Below are positions 36,411-45,453 of a DNA stretch of 64,000 nt, piece after piece. The number at the start of each line of letters is the position of its first letter. Within the stretch, counting starts at the first letter, position 1. This DNA is from Oscillatoria princeps RMCB-10. Lineage in GTDB: Bacteria > Cyanobacteriota > Cyanobacteriia > Cyanobacteriales > Oscillatoriaceae. The stretch is from contig JAHHHT010000028.1 in NCBI GenBank assembly GCA_019359235.1, forward strand, positions 46,334 through 110,333. Reading direction: 5' to 3'. Below the pieces are notes generated by a model. That model searched no databases. It saw only the letters and a list, made by a program, of their open reading frames with translations, and had not been told where the DNA came from. The translations under genes and the position numbers were made by a program.

Positions 36411-37277
36411 ATGCCACCCCTTAAAACATATCACGGACTTTTTGCCGGCATGGCGACCTTAGATTTGGTCTACCTCGCCGCCGGCACCCCCAGCAACAAC
36501 GAGAAAATTGTTGCCTCTGACTGTACTGTGGCTGCCGGCGGGCCGGCTGCCAATGCGGCAGTAACGTTCTGCTATCTGGGGGATCGGGCAATGTTGCTCG
36601 CCGCTGCCGGCACGCACCCGATTGCCCAGCTGATTCGGGCCGATTTGCAAACTCATGGCGTGGCCATTTCAGATTTAGACCCGACTCGCTCCCAACCGCC
36701 GCCGGTGTCTTCTATTATTGTCACTCAATCCACCGGCGAGCGCGCGGTTGTCTCCATCAACGCCACCCAGTCCCAAATCCCCGCCGAAAATCTCCCTCCT
36801 GACTCTTTACAAAATATCGATATTGTGCTAATTGACGGGCATCAAATGGTAGCCGGTCAAGCGATCTCGCGGGAGGCTAAATCAAATCATATCCCGGTTG
36901 TTATCGATGGCGGCAGCTGGAAGCCGGGGTTTGAGGAGATTTTGCCTTTTGTAGATTATGCTGTCTGCTCTGCGAATTTCTACCCACCGGGCTGTCACCG
37001 GCAAGCGGATGTTTTTGCCTGTCTCCGCGCCGCCGGCATTCCCCACATTGCGATTACTAACGGGGAAAACCCGATTCAATACCTGAGTGCCGGCGGTGCT
37101 GGGGAGGTGCCGGTGCCTAAAATCAAAGCTGTTGACACGCTGGGTGCCGGTGATGTTTTTCACGGGGCATTCTGTCATTATATCCTGCGAGAGAACTTTA
37201 CGCAAGCTCTGGCATCAGCTGCTCAGTTTGCTTCTCGGTCGTGTGAGTTTTTTGGGACGCGCCGGTGGATGGAGTGA
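36411..37277 (+). CDS. PfkB-family carbohydrate kinase
   Basis: A ribokinase-fold sugar kinase of 288 residues. N-terminal sugar site: AAGGPAANAAVTFCYLG. C-terminal PfkB signature: DTLGAGDVFHGAF with the catalytic Asp. Substrate cannot be fixed. The ATG at 36411 (MPPLKTYHGLFAGMATLD) is the best start; a TTG at 36402 would also be in frame but would leave only 1 base between the divergent genes. No ribosome-binding site is visible. Confidence 0.88.
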   Translation: MPPLKTYHGLFAGMATLDLVYLAAGTPSNNEKIVASDCTVAAGGPAANAAVTFCYLGDRAMLLAAAGTHPIAQLIRADLQTHGVAISDLDPTRSQPPPVSSIIVTQSTGERAVVSINATQSQIPAENLPPDSLQNIDIVLIDGHQMVAGQAISREAKSNHIPVVIDGGSWKPGFEEILPFVDYAVCSANFYPPGCHRQADVFACLRAAGIPHIAITNGENPIQYLSAGGAGEVPVPKIKAVDTLGAGDVFHGAFCHYILRENFTQALASAAQFASRSCEFFGTRRWME

Positions 37278-37379
37278 TGGTTTTATGAACAGCGACGCTT
37301 CAGCGCCAGAGGGAGGATAGTAACAAGGTTGCTTAGAGATGCCCTGATTTTCTGTTGGGGTGGGGACTTGGGAGGGGAT

Positions 37380-37416
37380 TAAGAAACCCGGTTTCTTGAA
37401 GAAACCGGGTTTCTGG
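37380..37416. repeat. GAAACCCGGTTTC palindrome
   Basis: AAGAAACCCGGTTTCTT faces AAGAAACCGGGTTTCT. This is the central palindrome of the MITE-like element without its terminal repeats. It sits between the convergent PfkB and norB genes and may serve as a bidirectional terminator. Confidence 0.7.
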
Positions 37417-37441
37417 CATCGCAGGAGAGATTAATGGGAGA

Positions 37442-39745
37442 TTAGCGTTTGGCGGGGGTTAATTCGGATGGAACCGGCTGAACGGGAAAGCGAAAGATGG
37501 CGAAAATCGCCTTGACAGTAAACACAAACATTGTGATGCCACCGATGGCAAAGATGATGTCGCCGGGTATTCGCAACCACACTGTCCCCCGCATCCAGGG
37601 AGAGCTAATCACCTCAGCGCTGCGGGCGTACCAAGTGCCGCGATCTATCGACTGCACTAGCTGGTAGAAGCCGTTGGGAATTAGCCCGCAAACCATCATC
37701 ATGACTAAGCCAATGTTAAGGCTCCAGAAGGAAAAGCTGAGCATTTTTTCATCCCAGGCATGTTCTGGGACAAATTCCCGAAATGCAAACAGCATCAGCG
37801 CCAGCGCCAGACAGCCGTAGACCCCAAATAGGGCTGAGTGAGCGTGAATGGGGGTGGTATTCAACCCTTGGGAGTAGTAGAGAACTATCGGAGGGTTGAT
37901 TAAGAAACCGAAAACACCGGCTCCCACTAAATTCCAGAAACAGGTGGCCATGAAAAAGCGCAGTGGCCATCTGTAAAATCCTTCGGCTTCCCGCGAGAGT
38001 CTCAGCGCCTTCAAGACCTCGAATCCAATCAGGGAGAGGGGGACGACTTCGAGGGCTGAGAATACAGAGCCCATCGCTGCAATGAATGACGGGGTGCCGG
38101 AAAAATACAAGTGGTGCAAGGTGCCAACGACACCGCTACCCAAGTACAGAATTGTGGTCAGGTAAGTGGCGCGGAGGGCTGAGGATTTCTTGAGGAAACC
38201 GAGTTCGCTACACAGGTAGGCAATGACGACGGTGGCGAACACCTCGAAGAAGCCTTCTACCCACAGGTGCACGACCCACCAGCGCCAATATTCTGCGACG
38301 CTCAAATGGGTGCGGTTGGTGTACATCAATCCCGCTGAATAAAACAGGGGAATGGTAATGGCGCTGTAGAGGAAAAAGTAGCTCAAGCCGGTGGGGTCTT
38401 GTTCTTTTTGCAGTGCCGGTTTGAAGGCGCGGTACATCAGCCACAGCCAGAAAACCATGCCGCCGATCAGCAGCAGTTGCCAAACCCGTCCTAGTTCGAC
38501 ATACTCATATCCTTGGTGCCCCCAAAGGAAGCTTTTCTCGCCGAGAAATCCTTGCACTGCTGCCCAGGAGCCGGCCATTGCGCCGAGGACGACAGCGGTT
38601 AAGGCAATCAGAAGTATTGCTGTTCCAAGGGCTTGTCCTTTGGGTTCGTGCCCGCCAAAACGCGGGGCGAAGTACAGACCGGCTGCTAGCCAGCAGGTGG
38701 CAATCCAAAATACTGCCAGTTGCAGGTGCCAGGTGCGCGTGGCGGCGTAGGGCAAGTATTGATTGATGGGGATGCCGTAAAATGCCGACCCCTCTACGGC
38801 GTAGTGCGCTGTAACCATTCCCATCACAATTTGGATGAGGAACAGTGTCATCGCTACGCCAAAAAACAGGGAGGATACTTTTTGGCTGGGTGTGGGAATC
38901 CGCACGGCTGGGCGAGCCGGCACCGGCAGGATTTCATCGGGTTCTTCTTGCGCGATGTAAACAAATACAAATATGCCGATGGCGGCAATGAGCACGATGA
39001 CTGACACGATCGACCAGATGAGAAATTGCCCGGGTGGAGTGTTGCCAATTAGGTCATCGTGTGGCCAGTTTGCGGTGTAGGAAAATGGTGCGTTCGGTCG
39101 CGTTGCTGACGCCGCCCAAGCTGTCCAGGCAAAGAAGGCGGTGACGTTGTGGATTTGGGTGTCGTCTTTGAACCACCCAGAAGGAATTGAGTGTACAATA
39201 GACCCTTGAGACAGCAGTTGGCGGTAGTCTTTGAAAACTTGCTTCAATCCCTCGATTTGGGCGTTTGTCAGGGTGAGTTCTTTGGTTTGCGGGCTGTACC
39301 GGTTGGTTTTGAACTCTTCGCTGACTCTGGCTTGCAGGCTGGCTCTTTCTGGAGCCGGCAAGGCTTCTAAATCTTTCTGGGAAAATTCAGGATTTTTGCT
39401 GTACAATACTCCTGCTGTCGCTACTCCCCATCTGTGGAGCAGGTCAGCTGTCCAGTCGGGTGCTAGGTAGCTGCCGTGCCCCCAGATGCTGCCGATGTGC
39501 TGTCCGCCTCGCGAGAGATAGGTTTCTTGTCCGGCTTGAATTTCGGCTTGAGTCAGGACAATTTCTTGCTGTTGGGAGCGCACAATTTCTGGAACGGGAG
39601 GAGCGTTTTTCCAAATCGCCGCTCCTGCTGCTAGCAAAACAGTAAAGGAGACGATGCAAATCAGCACTAGCCATACGGGCAGGCTGAGGTTTCGCCTTCT
39701 GGAAAGGCTCGCAGAATTACCTATGTCTAAGGTGGTATTTGCCAT
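37442..39745 (-). CDS. norB: Quinol-type nitric oxide reductase, large subunit
   Basis: A 767-residue single-chain qNOR of the haem-copper oxidase superfamily, which reduces 2 NO to N2O with quinol. N-terminal segment with one membrane helix and a soluble domain (QETYLSRGGQHIGSIWGHG, LAPDWTADLLHR), then about 12 helices. Haem and iron ligands are visible in TRTWHLQLAVFWIATCWLA, WRWWVVHLWVEGFFEVFATV (non-haem iron His with the proton-channel Glu), TLHHLYF and IHAHSALFGVYG. Cyanobacteria use it probably for NO detoxification rather than denitrification. No NorC partner is needed. No ribosome-binding site stands out at the ATG. Confidence 0.95.
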   Translation of the reverse strand: MANTTLDIGNSASLSRRRNLSLPVWLVLICIVSFTVLLAAGAAIWKNAPPVPEIVRSQQQEIVLTQAEIQAGQETYLSRGGQHIGSIWGHGSYLAPDWTADLLHRWGVATAGVLYSKNPEFSQKDLEALPAPERASLQARVSEEFKTNRYSPQTKELTLTNAQIEGLKQVFKDYRQLLSQGSIVHSIPSGWFKDDTQIHNVTAFFAWTAWAASATRPNAPFSYTANWPHDDLIGNTPPGQFLIWSIVSVIVLIAAIGIFVFVYIAQEEPDEILPVPARPAVRIPTPSQKVSSLFFGVAMTLFLIQIVMGMVTAHYAVEGSAFYGIPINQYLPYAATRTWHLQLAVFWIATCWLAAGLYFAPRFGGHEPKGQALGTAILLIALTAVVLGAMAGSWAAVQGFLGEKSFLWGHQGYEYVELGRVWQLLLIGGMVFWLWLMYRAFKPALQKEQDPTGLSYFFLYSAITIPLFYSAGLMYTNRTHLSVAEYWRWWVVHLWVEGFFEVFATVVIAYLCSELGFLKKSSALRATYLTTILYLGSGVVGTLHHLYFSGTPSFIAAMGSVFSALEVVPLSLIGFEVLKALRLSREAEGFYRWPLRFFMATCFWNLVGAGVFGFLINPPIVLYYSQGLNTTPIHAHSALFGVYGCLALALMLFAFREFVPEHAWDEKMLSFSFWSLNIGLVMMMVCGLIPNGFYQLVQSIDRGTWYARSAEVISSPWMRGTVWLRIPGDIIFAIGGITMFVFTVKAIFAIFRFPVQPVPSELTPAKR

Positions 39746-40003
39746 AACCGGAAAGTTCTTTTTGTTTATACCGGCATGAAAGTTTTGGCTCTCCCCTGTC
39801 GCTGAATGCCCTTGGGGAGCGCGCCACGTTTGTGAGTGGAGCGTGTTGAGGATTGCGAACCGACTTTTTGGGTGCGTGCTGAGTGCGGCACCCTAAAAAT
39901 GTAACACTTGCTACCCGATGGTAGGCGCTTGCCGGCTGCAATGCCTGCGATTCTTTAGCTTTTCTTCAGGCTTTTGTTCGCTTTGGGAAAAGGCAGAGGT
40001 TGC

Positions 40004-40100
40004 TATAGCGGTTTTCGGTTGGGTGAAGTAAGTGCCAGAAACCCGGTTTCTTAAAGAAACCGGGTTTCTCAGTACCTCACAAAGGATGAAAACCGCTATA
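40004..40100. mobile_element. MITE-like element, copy 3 (97 bp)
   Basis: TATAGCGGTTTTCGGTTGGG at the left, GGATGAAAACCGCTATA at the right, and the intact GAAACCCGGTTTCTT/AAGAAACCGGGTTTC core. Termini fit copy 1 closely. Confidence 0.8.
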
Positions 40101-40244
40101 TGTCGAAAGGAGGCAGCAGGCAGCAGATTTTCGCTGCCTGCTTCTATTTGGGAGTGAGGGGAAACGAGGGGAAAGGAGGCAGTCGCTCGGGAAGTGCGGG
40201 CAACCGCCAGCGGTGAAAACTTGGCCCACTGCGGGGCAGCGGGA

Positions 40245-40266
40245 GGGCTAAAGCCCAACTACAAAC
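40245..40266. repeat. 22-base repeat GGGCTAAAGCCCAACTACAAAC
   Basis: An exact match to the sequence inside the NB-ARC gene (2608-2629) and, inverted, to the units of the tandem array at 55611. Confidence 0.85.
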
Positions 40267-40321
40267 ATAGAGAGTGCTGGTAATATTTACTCTGTGGGCT
40301 GCGAATTATAAAATTGTCTTT

Positions 40322-40798
40322 ATGGAAAGCACTGAAACTCATAGCGGTTTGACCCGCACGCAACATCTGTGGATCGCGGCCAGTATCTGGACGCTGGTAG
40401 GAGCCGGCCTGTTTGTGATGGGGCTGGTGTTCTGGTTTCATTTCCCCTATCTGGGATTTTTGGACACGCAACACCTCACAGTCGGGGCGCTGGCGCTGAG
40501 TGCCGGCTTGCTCAAGGGAAAATTGATTCTCGACCGGACTGCCGGTCGGGTGATTGACCGTGCCGGCACCCTGCAGGAGCCCAACCCGTTCAAGAGCGTG
40601 TTCCAGATGTTCGGGGCTAGGACGATAGCCCTAATTGTGGCGATGATGACTTTTGGGATAGTCCTGCGGGCTGCCGGTGTCAGCTTTGAGGTGCGGGGTC
40701 TGATTTATATCGCCGTTGGCATGGCCTTGCTGTGGAGCTGCCGGCGGTACTGGGCCGCTTCTTTCCAGCCACCGGCTCTCACCGGCGAGGAGTCCTAG
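40322..40798 (+). CDS. Hypothetical four-helix membrane protein, 158 aa
   Basis: No named family. Starting at the ATG at 40322 (MESTETHSGLTRTQHLWIAA) the protein has four or five membrane segments (IWTLVGAGLFVMGLVFWFHF, LTVGALALSAGLLKG, ALIVAMMTFGIVLRAAG, IYIAVGMALLWSCRRYW). The stop is followed after 1 base by the GTG of cysQ, so the two genes are translationally coupled; a relation to sulfur assimilation is possible but unproven. Confidence 0.7.
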   Translation: MESTETHSGLTRTQHLWIAASIWTLVGAGLFVMGLVFWFHFPYLGFLDTQHLTVGALALSAGLLKGKLILDRTAGRVIDRAGTLQEPNPFKSVFQMFGARTIALIVAMMTFGIVLRAAGVSFEVRGLIYIAVGMALLWSCRRYWAASFQPPALTGEES

Positions 40799-40799
40799 A

Positions 40800-41678
40800 G
40801 TGATTGACTGTCAGTCTCAACTGAAGCTGGAGGAGATTGCCACCCTGGCGCGTTCGATTGGCTGGGGTGCTGCGGACATCCTGGAGCATTACTCTCAAAG
40901 TGCCGATCTGGTCATTAAACACAAAAAAGAAGGGCCGGTGACGGCGGCGGATTTGGCAGCCAATGAGTACATCCTGCAGCAATTGCGGGTTGCTGTGGGC
41001 TCTAGCGACTTCGGCTATCTCAGCGAGGAGACGTACAAATCCCCTGAAGAAGGTTCTCACACTCCTGTAGAGAAACCTTGGGTTTGGATTATTGACCCTA
41101 TTGACGGCACTCGCGATTTTATTAACCGCACTAGCGAGTACGCCATTCACATTGCTCTCGTGCGCGAGGGGCGACCGGCAGTCGCGGTGGTGGTTTTGCC
41201 GGAAGCGGGGAAGCTCTACTGGGCGCAGCTGGGTGCCGGTGCCTTTGTGGACACTCGCGACGGCAAGCGCACTCAGCTGCGGGTTTCAGATCGCTCCCGC
41301 CTGGAGGATTTGTGCGTAGTGGCTCGGCGCACTGCTCGTGGCGAGCGGCTCAACGAGCTGCTGCACCGGCTCCCCTGCCAAAATCAGCAGTATTACGGCA
41401 GTATCGGCTGCAAATTTGCCGCGATTGCGGAACACCGGGCGGATGGCTACATCTCGCTTTCTGGCAAGTCCGCCCCCAAAGACTGGGACTTAGCCGCCCC
41501 AGAGCTAATTCTCACAGAAGCCGGTGGGCGGCTCACCCGCGCCGACGGCACGCTTTTGAGATACAACCAAGAGGATGTCAGCCAGTGGGGGTGTTTGGTG
41601 GCGAGCAACGGTAACAGTCACGAGGAACTCTGCGCCCGAGTGGCTGCAATTCTGGCTCAGGTGGAGGGGGAAAAATAG
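40800..41678 (+). CDS. cysQ: 3'(2'),5'-bisphosphate nucleotidase / inositol phosphatase family
   Basis: A lithium-sensitive phosphatase of the inositol monophosphatase superfamily, probably acting on PAP released in sulfate reduction. Metal site: YLSEETYK, WIIDPIDGTRDFINR; C-terminal: DWDLAAPELILTEAGG. Full length is 292 residues. I chose the GTG at 40800 because GAGGAG lies 7 bases upstream, inside the previous gene; an ATG at 40716 would need translation in another frame through that gene. CysQ and inositol phosphatases are hard to tell apart by eye. Confidence 0.85.
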   Translation: MIDCQSQLKLEEIATLARSIGWGAADILEHYSQSADLVIKHKKEGPVTAADLAANEYILQQLRVAVGSSDFGYLSEETYKSPEEGSHTPVEKPWVWIIDPIDGTRDFINRTSEYAIHIALVREGRPAVAVVVLPEAGKLYWAQLGAGAFVDTRDGKRTQLRVSDRSRLEDLCVVARRTARGERLNELLHRLPCQNQQYYGSIGCKFAAIAEHRADGYISLSGKSAPKDWDLAAPELILTEAGGRLTRADGTLLRYNQEDVSQWGCLVASNGNSHEELCARVAAILAQVEGEK

Positions 41679-41683
41679 GCAGA

Positions 41684-41718
41684 AACCGGGTTTCGCCGAA
41701 GTTACCCGGTTTCTGGCA
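41684..41718. terminator. Hairpin between convergent cysQ and methyltransferase
   Basis: CAGAAACCGGGT faces ACCCGGTTTCTG, a 12-bp stem with an 11-base loop in a 50-bp intergenic space between convergent genes. It is built from the GAAACCCGG palindrome family and may be used as a terminator. Confidence 0.55.
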
Positions 41719-41728
41719 CCTTCACTCT

Positions 41729-42373
41729 CTAAACCCGGCTAGCAATTACTGCGTAAAAGGGATCGCCGGCGGAAACTCCCAAGAACTGCAAGAAACTGGG
41801 TGCGGCTGACTGGTGAGAGATGACTTCCGGCGGGCTAAATCCGGGCACTGACTGGAAGTAGCTTTTGACGAGTTTGACTCGGCTGGCTTCCGATCCCTCG
41901 CGCCACGCCTGGATGGCTTTCTGGTAAAACATGCGGTTGGAAAAGCTGACAATCGCCACTCCGCCGGGTTTGAGGATGCGGTGGATTTCGTGAAAGATGG
42001 CATCGGGGTATTGCAGGTACTGGACGGAGACGCTGTTGAGCACGGCGTCAAAATCTCCGTCGGGGAGGGGCAATTTGGGGTTTTGGTTGAGGTTCTGAAC
42101 GAAGTAATGATTGAGCCGGCGATTTTTGGCGAGTTCTTCTGGATTCATGCCGTGTCCCTCGACGTGGGCAAATTCCATCTCTTCTGGGAGGTGAGACACC
42201 CAGCTGCTCATCATGTCGAAGATGCGGGTGTTGGGTTTGAGGCGCTCCCGGTACAGGTTGGTGAGCCGGTCGATGAATCCCTCGTCCACATGGGTGACAA
42301 AGCGGGGGAAGGAATAGAACAGCGCGTCGTCTGTGTCGTCTAATTTGGTGCGCTGGATGGGTTCAAGCCGCAT
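41729..42373 (-). CDS. SAM-dependent methyltransferase, class I
   Basis: The 214-residue protein has the class I core: TRIFDMMSSWVSHLP (motif I, unusual as it lacks the Gly-rich GxGxG), VEGHGMNPEELAKN, FDAVLNSVSVQYLQYPDAIF (motif IV/V), ILKPGGVAIVSFSNRMFYQKA. Such proteins are widespread in cyanobacteria with an unknown acceptor. The motif I variant means binding should be confirmed before assuming activity. Confidence 0.75.
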   Translation of the reverse strand: MRLEPIQRTKLDDTDDALFYSFPRFVTHVDEGFIDRLTNLYRERLKPNTRIFDMMSSWVSHLPEEMEFAHVEGHGMNPEELAKNRRLNHYFVQNLNQNPKLPLPDGDFDAVLNSVSVQYLQYPDAIFHEIHRILKPGGVAIVSFSNRMFYQKAIQAWREGSEASRVKLVKSYFQSVPGFSPPEVISHQSAAPSFLQFLGVSAGDPFYAVIASRV

Positions 42374-42388
42374 GAGTGTGAAGAAATG

Positions 42389-43801
42389 TTAAAAATAATA
42401 TCTCTTCCATAGTACAGCAGCTGTGAGGGTGCTGGAAAACAGGGAATAGCAGACGGCAGCTAATTGGGGTTTTTTTATGGTATAATCGAATGTTTGATTG
42501 TAGAGCAGCAAGAAGAACAGGGGAGCGAGGGGGATAAAATATCGCCCTTGGATGCCTTGGATGGCATCTGCGCCCACAGGAGTCCAAGTGATATAAAACA
42601 GGGTGAAAATGAGAAAGCTGTTTGCCAGGAGGATTGTGGCGCTAATCGCCTTTTGCCGGCGGGAAACTGCGACATCTTTTTGATGGCTGGCTAAGGCAAC
42701 CGCTACTAAGATTATAGCATAAGATACGACGTGCCAGACCGGCAATTTTGTGTCGAGCCACCCCAGTTTGCCGATAAATTGCTCGATATAGTCAAAGCCA
42801 TAGAGGGCAAAGGTGTTCAAAAGGGTTGCCAAGAAGTTGGCGGGCTGTTCTAAGAGATAAGCGAGCCGGTTGGGCGCGTCTGTTCGCAGGGGGACGTAGA
42901 TGTCCCGGCTCAGGAAAGACCAGGCGGCTGTGCCGGCGAAACTCAGCAGCAAGACAGAGAGAAAGCTGAGAAAATATTGGGTTTTGCCGGCAAACTTCTT
43001 GAGGGGGATGAAGAAAAAGACAAACAAGAGGGGGAAATAACCGGCTTTGGACAGGGAGAGCAGCAGAGATAAGACGGATATCGCTATTATATCAGTTTTT
43101 GCCACTGGCTGTTTTTTGTCGAGAGCGGCTCGCAAGCAAAGGGCTACAAGCAGGAAGGAAAGCCCATTTGTTATGGCATCGGCGGAAAGGGATGCCGCCT
43201 GGAACAGGGACATGGGAGATAAGGCTAGCAGAAAGAGCAGCCATTTGTAAAGGGGGGCAATTTTGACAGCGAGACAGACGAGCAGCGTCCAGAGGGAGAG
43301 GTTGAAAAGCCGGCCTATATAAATGAGGAGGAGGGGAGAAAAGCCAAAAAGTCTGCCGGTGGCGATTCCCAGAGCTTGGGGAAAATAAGAGATGGGGGAA
43401 TAGATGGCGGCGTTGGGAAAGCGGATAAAGACGCGCCGGTCGCTTGACAGGGGAAAATTCAGGACAGCGAGAATATCTTGGACGTTTTGCTTTCTTTCGG
43501 GGCGATAGCGGATGTCATTGCTCTTGAGTTTGCGGGCGGTGGTGAGGATGCTTTGCGGGAGCATTCCGCCGACGCAAGTTGTTGAGGGGAGATAGGGGTT
43601 AAATTGGTGCCCGTAGCAGTCTACTATTTTCTTTTCGGCTAATAAACCCCCTTCAGATATCTGGAAAGCGCGATAGAAGTGCTGGAACTCCGCCTCCGCT
43701 TGGAAAGGGGGAGTGATCAGCAAGAATAGCACTCCAAAAATCACTGCTATGACAGCTAGGGAAGTTTCAGGGGATTTCCAGAAGGCGAATTTTTTTCTCA
43801 T
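42389..43801 (-). CDS. DUF2142 membrane protein, copy A
   Basis: With the ATG at 43801 (MRKKFAFWKSPETS) the protein has 470 residues and about ten membrane segments. Family signs are ITPPFQAEAEFQHFYRAFQI-like start, RRVFIRFPNAAIYSPISYF, PMSLFQAASLSADAITNGLS and the end GIQGRYFIPLAPLFFLLLYN. DUF2142 proteins resemble GT-C-type membrane glycosyltransferases or flippases; the reaction is not known. The longer frame from 44086 is a shadow of copy B. The PPFQ-x-E-A/D-E-F/Q motif has Glu at both likely acidic sites. Confidence 0.85.
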   Translation of the reverse strand: MRKKFAFWKSPETSLAVIAVIFGVLFLLITPPFQAEAEFQHFYRAFQISEGGLLAEKKIVDCYGHQFNPYLPSTTCVGGMLPQSILTTARKLKSNDIRYRPERKQNVQDILAVLNFPLSSDRRVFIRFPNAAIYSPISYFPQALGIATGRLFGFSPLLLIYIGRLFNLSLWTLLVCLAVKIAPLYKWLLFLLALSPMSLFQAASLSADAITNGLSFLLVALCLRAALDKKQPVAKTDIIAISVLSLLLSLSKAGYFPLLFVFFFIPLKKFAGKTQYFLSFLSVLLLSFAGTAAWSFLSRDIYVPLRTDAPNRLAYLLEQPANFLATLLNTFALYGFDYIEQFIGKLGWLDTKLPVWHVVSYAIILVAVALASHQKDVAVSRRQKAISATILLANSFLIFTLFYITWTPVGADAIQGIQGRYFIPLAPLFFLLLYNQTFDYTIKKPQLAAVCYSLFSSTLTAAVLWKRYYF

Positions 43802-43887
43802 TCTCGTCTTGGGCTCTGGGTGGGCTTTTGAGGACAGGCGGGGGGGGACAGGCGGGACGCCTGTCCTACGTCGGGGGTGGGGTTTTC

Positions 43888-45279
43888 TTACCAATAATAG
43901 CGCTTGAAGAGCACAGCAACGGTGAGGGTGGCGGAAAAGAGAGTATATAAAGGGATAGCTGGAGCGAGGTTTTTCATGTTGAGGCGCACCTTTGGGTTGG
44001 AGAGCAGCAAGAAGAACAGGGGCGCAAGCGGGATGAAATATCGCCCTTGAATGCCTTCGATAACAAGTGCGCCCACCGGGTTCCAAGAGAGGTACATTAA
44101 AATGAACATTAACAGGGAGTTTAAGGCAAAAATGCTGAAAGCCACAGCTTTCTGGATGCCGGTGAGCGCGACATTAATATTCGAGCCGGCTAAGGCTACG
44201 ATTGCCAGCACAGCAATATAAGACCAAATGTGAAAGGGGGGTAACGGCGTGTCCAGCCACCCCAGCTTTCCGATGAATTCTTGCAGGTAATCGTACCCGC
44301 GCACTGTGAGGGTGTTGAGCAATATGGAGGCGAAGTTTAGAGGGTGGCTGAGAATGAAGCTGATTTGACTGCCGGCGGGATTAAAGGCGTATAAGTGTCT
44401 GACAGCATAAGACCATGACAGGACAGCAGTCAAACAAATGAGCAGCAAACCGGCGAACGTGAGGAGGTAGGTTTTAAGATTGCCAAACTTTTTCACCGGC
44501 ACCCACAAGAACATCCCCACAAAGGGCAGGTAAAGCTGTTTTGACAGCCCCAGGAGGAGGGACAAGGTAAAGATGAGCGCGACATCCCATCGCTGGACAG
44601 GTTTATCTTCCTCAAAGGCGCATTTGAGAAATACCGCAATCAGGAGATGTGCCAGCCCATTTGTCACGGCATCCGCCGAGAGAGAGGTGGCTTGAAATAG
44701 GGACATGGGAGTCAGGCAGATTAGGAATAGCAGCCATTTGCTGGCAGGTGCAATTCTGATAGCCAGATATTCCAGGCAAAGCCAAGCCATTAAATTAAAA
44801 AGTCTGCCGGCGTACATGAGTGCGAGGGGAGAAGCGTGAGCTAGCCTTCCCACCGCTATTGCCAAAGCTTGTGGCAAGTAAGGCACAGGAGAGTATAAGG
44901 CGGAACCGGGAAATTTTAGGAAAGTTCTATTCTGGGGTTCTAGGGGGAAGTGGAGCAAGTCAAAGATATCTTGCGGTTTTTGCTTGTTTTGCGGGTGAAA
45001 GCGGATCGGTTTGTTGCTCCTGACCGTGGTCAAAAGGCTTGTTGGCAGGAGTCCGCCGACACACATCTCTGAAGTGAAGTTGTTGGTGTAACCGGCGCAC
45101 TCACCGGCACGCTTCTGCGAGATTATCTGTCCTTCTGATACCTGATAGGCTCGGTAAAAGTGCGCCTGTTCGTCGGGAACTTGGAACGGGGGGGTGAGGA
45201 ACAAAAATATTAGGCCGAAACATAAGCCTATCGCGAGAAAAGCTGTTGCCGGTGAGCTGATAATTTTAGGTTGTTCCAT
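43888..45279 (-). CDS. DUF2142 membrane protein, copy B
   Basis: A 463-residue paralogue of the gene 86 bases downstream: LTPPFQVPDEQAHFYRAYQV, RTFLKFPGSALYSPVPYLP, PMSLFQATSLSADAVTNGLA, GYDYLQEFIGKLGWLDT and GIQGRYFIPLAPLFFLLLSN. The PDEQAHF motif near the start is the expected catalytic or sugar-phosphate site of the GT-C-like fold. About ten membrane segments. The pair arose by tandem duplication. Together with the glycosyltransferase cluster upstream it suggests assembly of a surface polymer (inference). Confidence 0.88.
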   Translation of the reverse strand: MEQPKIISSPATAFLAIGLCFGLIFLFLTPPFQVPDEQAHFYRAYQVSEGQIISQKRAGECAGYTNNFTSEMCVGGLLPTSLLTTVRSNKPIRFHPQNKQKPQDIFDLLHFPLEPQNRTFLKFPGSALYSPVPYLPQALAIAVGRLAHASPLALMYAGRLFNLMAWLCLEYLAIRIAPASKWLLFLICLTPMSLFQATSLSADAVTNGLAHLLIAVFLKCAFEEDKPVQRWDVALIFTLSLLLGLSKQLYLPFVGMFLWVPVKKFGNLKTYLLTFAGLLLICLTAVLSWSYAVRHLYAFNPAGSQISFILSHPLNFASILLNTLTVRGYDYLQEFIGKLGWLDTPLPPFHIWSYIAVLAIVALAGSNINVALTGIQKAVAFSIFALNSLLMFILMYLSWNPVGALVIEGIQGRYFIPLAPLFFLLLSNPKVRLNMKNLAPAIPLYTLFSATLTVAVLFKRYYW

Positions 45280-45350
45280 GTTATATTAGGGGGCTTTTAA
45301 CCGCCGCCGTGAAGGAGCGCCAAGAAGATTGCAGAATTATACCACATTCT

Positions 45351-45420
45351 CGTTCCCAGGCACCCTTACGGGAAGCCTGCGGCTACAGCCTGGGAACGCA
45401 TTTCTGGAGGCTCTGCCTCC
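45351..45420. repeat. Double-hairpin repeat (GTTCCCAGG / GGAGGCTCTGCCTCC)
   Basis: GTTCCCAGG...CCTGGGAACG followed by TTCTGGAGGCTCTGCCTCC and AGATTAAAAGCCTAA. The 5' palindrome has a larger loop than in the other copies. It separates copy B from the 915-residue gene. Confidence 0.75.
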
Positions 45421-45453
45421 TTTATGTAATAAGCAGATTAAAAGCCTAACACC

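Larger units (their letters stand above)
39746..40321. other. 576-bp spacer, norB upstream region, with repeats
   Basis: No gene. It includes the MITE-like copy at 40004-40100 and the 22-base GGGCTAAAGCCCAACTACAAAC repeat at 40245-40266. The norB promoter must lie in 39746-39900; I cannot name an NO-responsive operator. Confidence 0.5.

Noticed and set aside
40716..41678. cysQ starting at 40716
   Set aside because: It would overlap the previous gene by 83 bases in another frame; the GTG at 40800 has a GAGGAG ribosome-binding sequence.
42389..44086. DUF2142 copy A starting at 44086
   Set aside because: The first 95 residues lie in a different frame over copy B and match no family; the ATG at 43801 gives the DUF2142 N-terminus.
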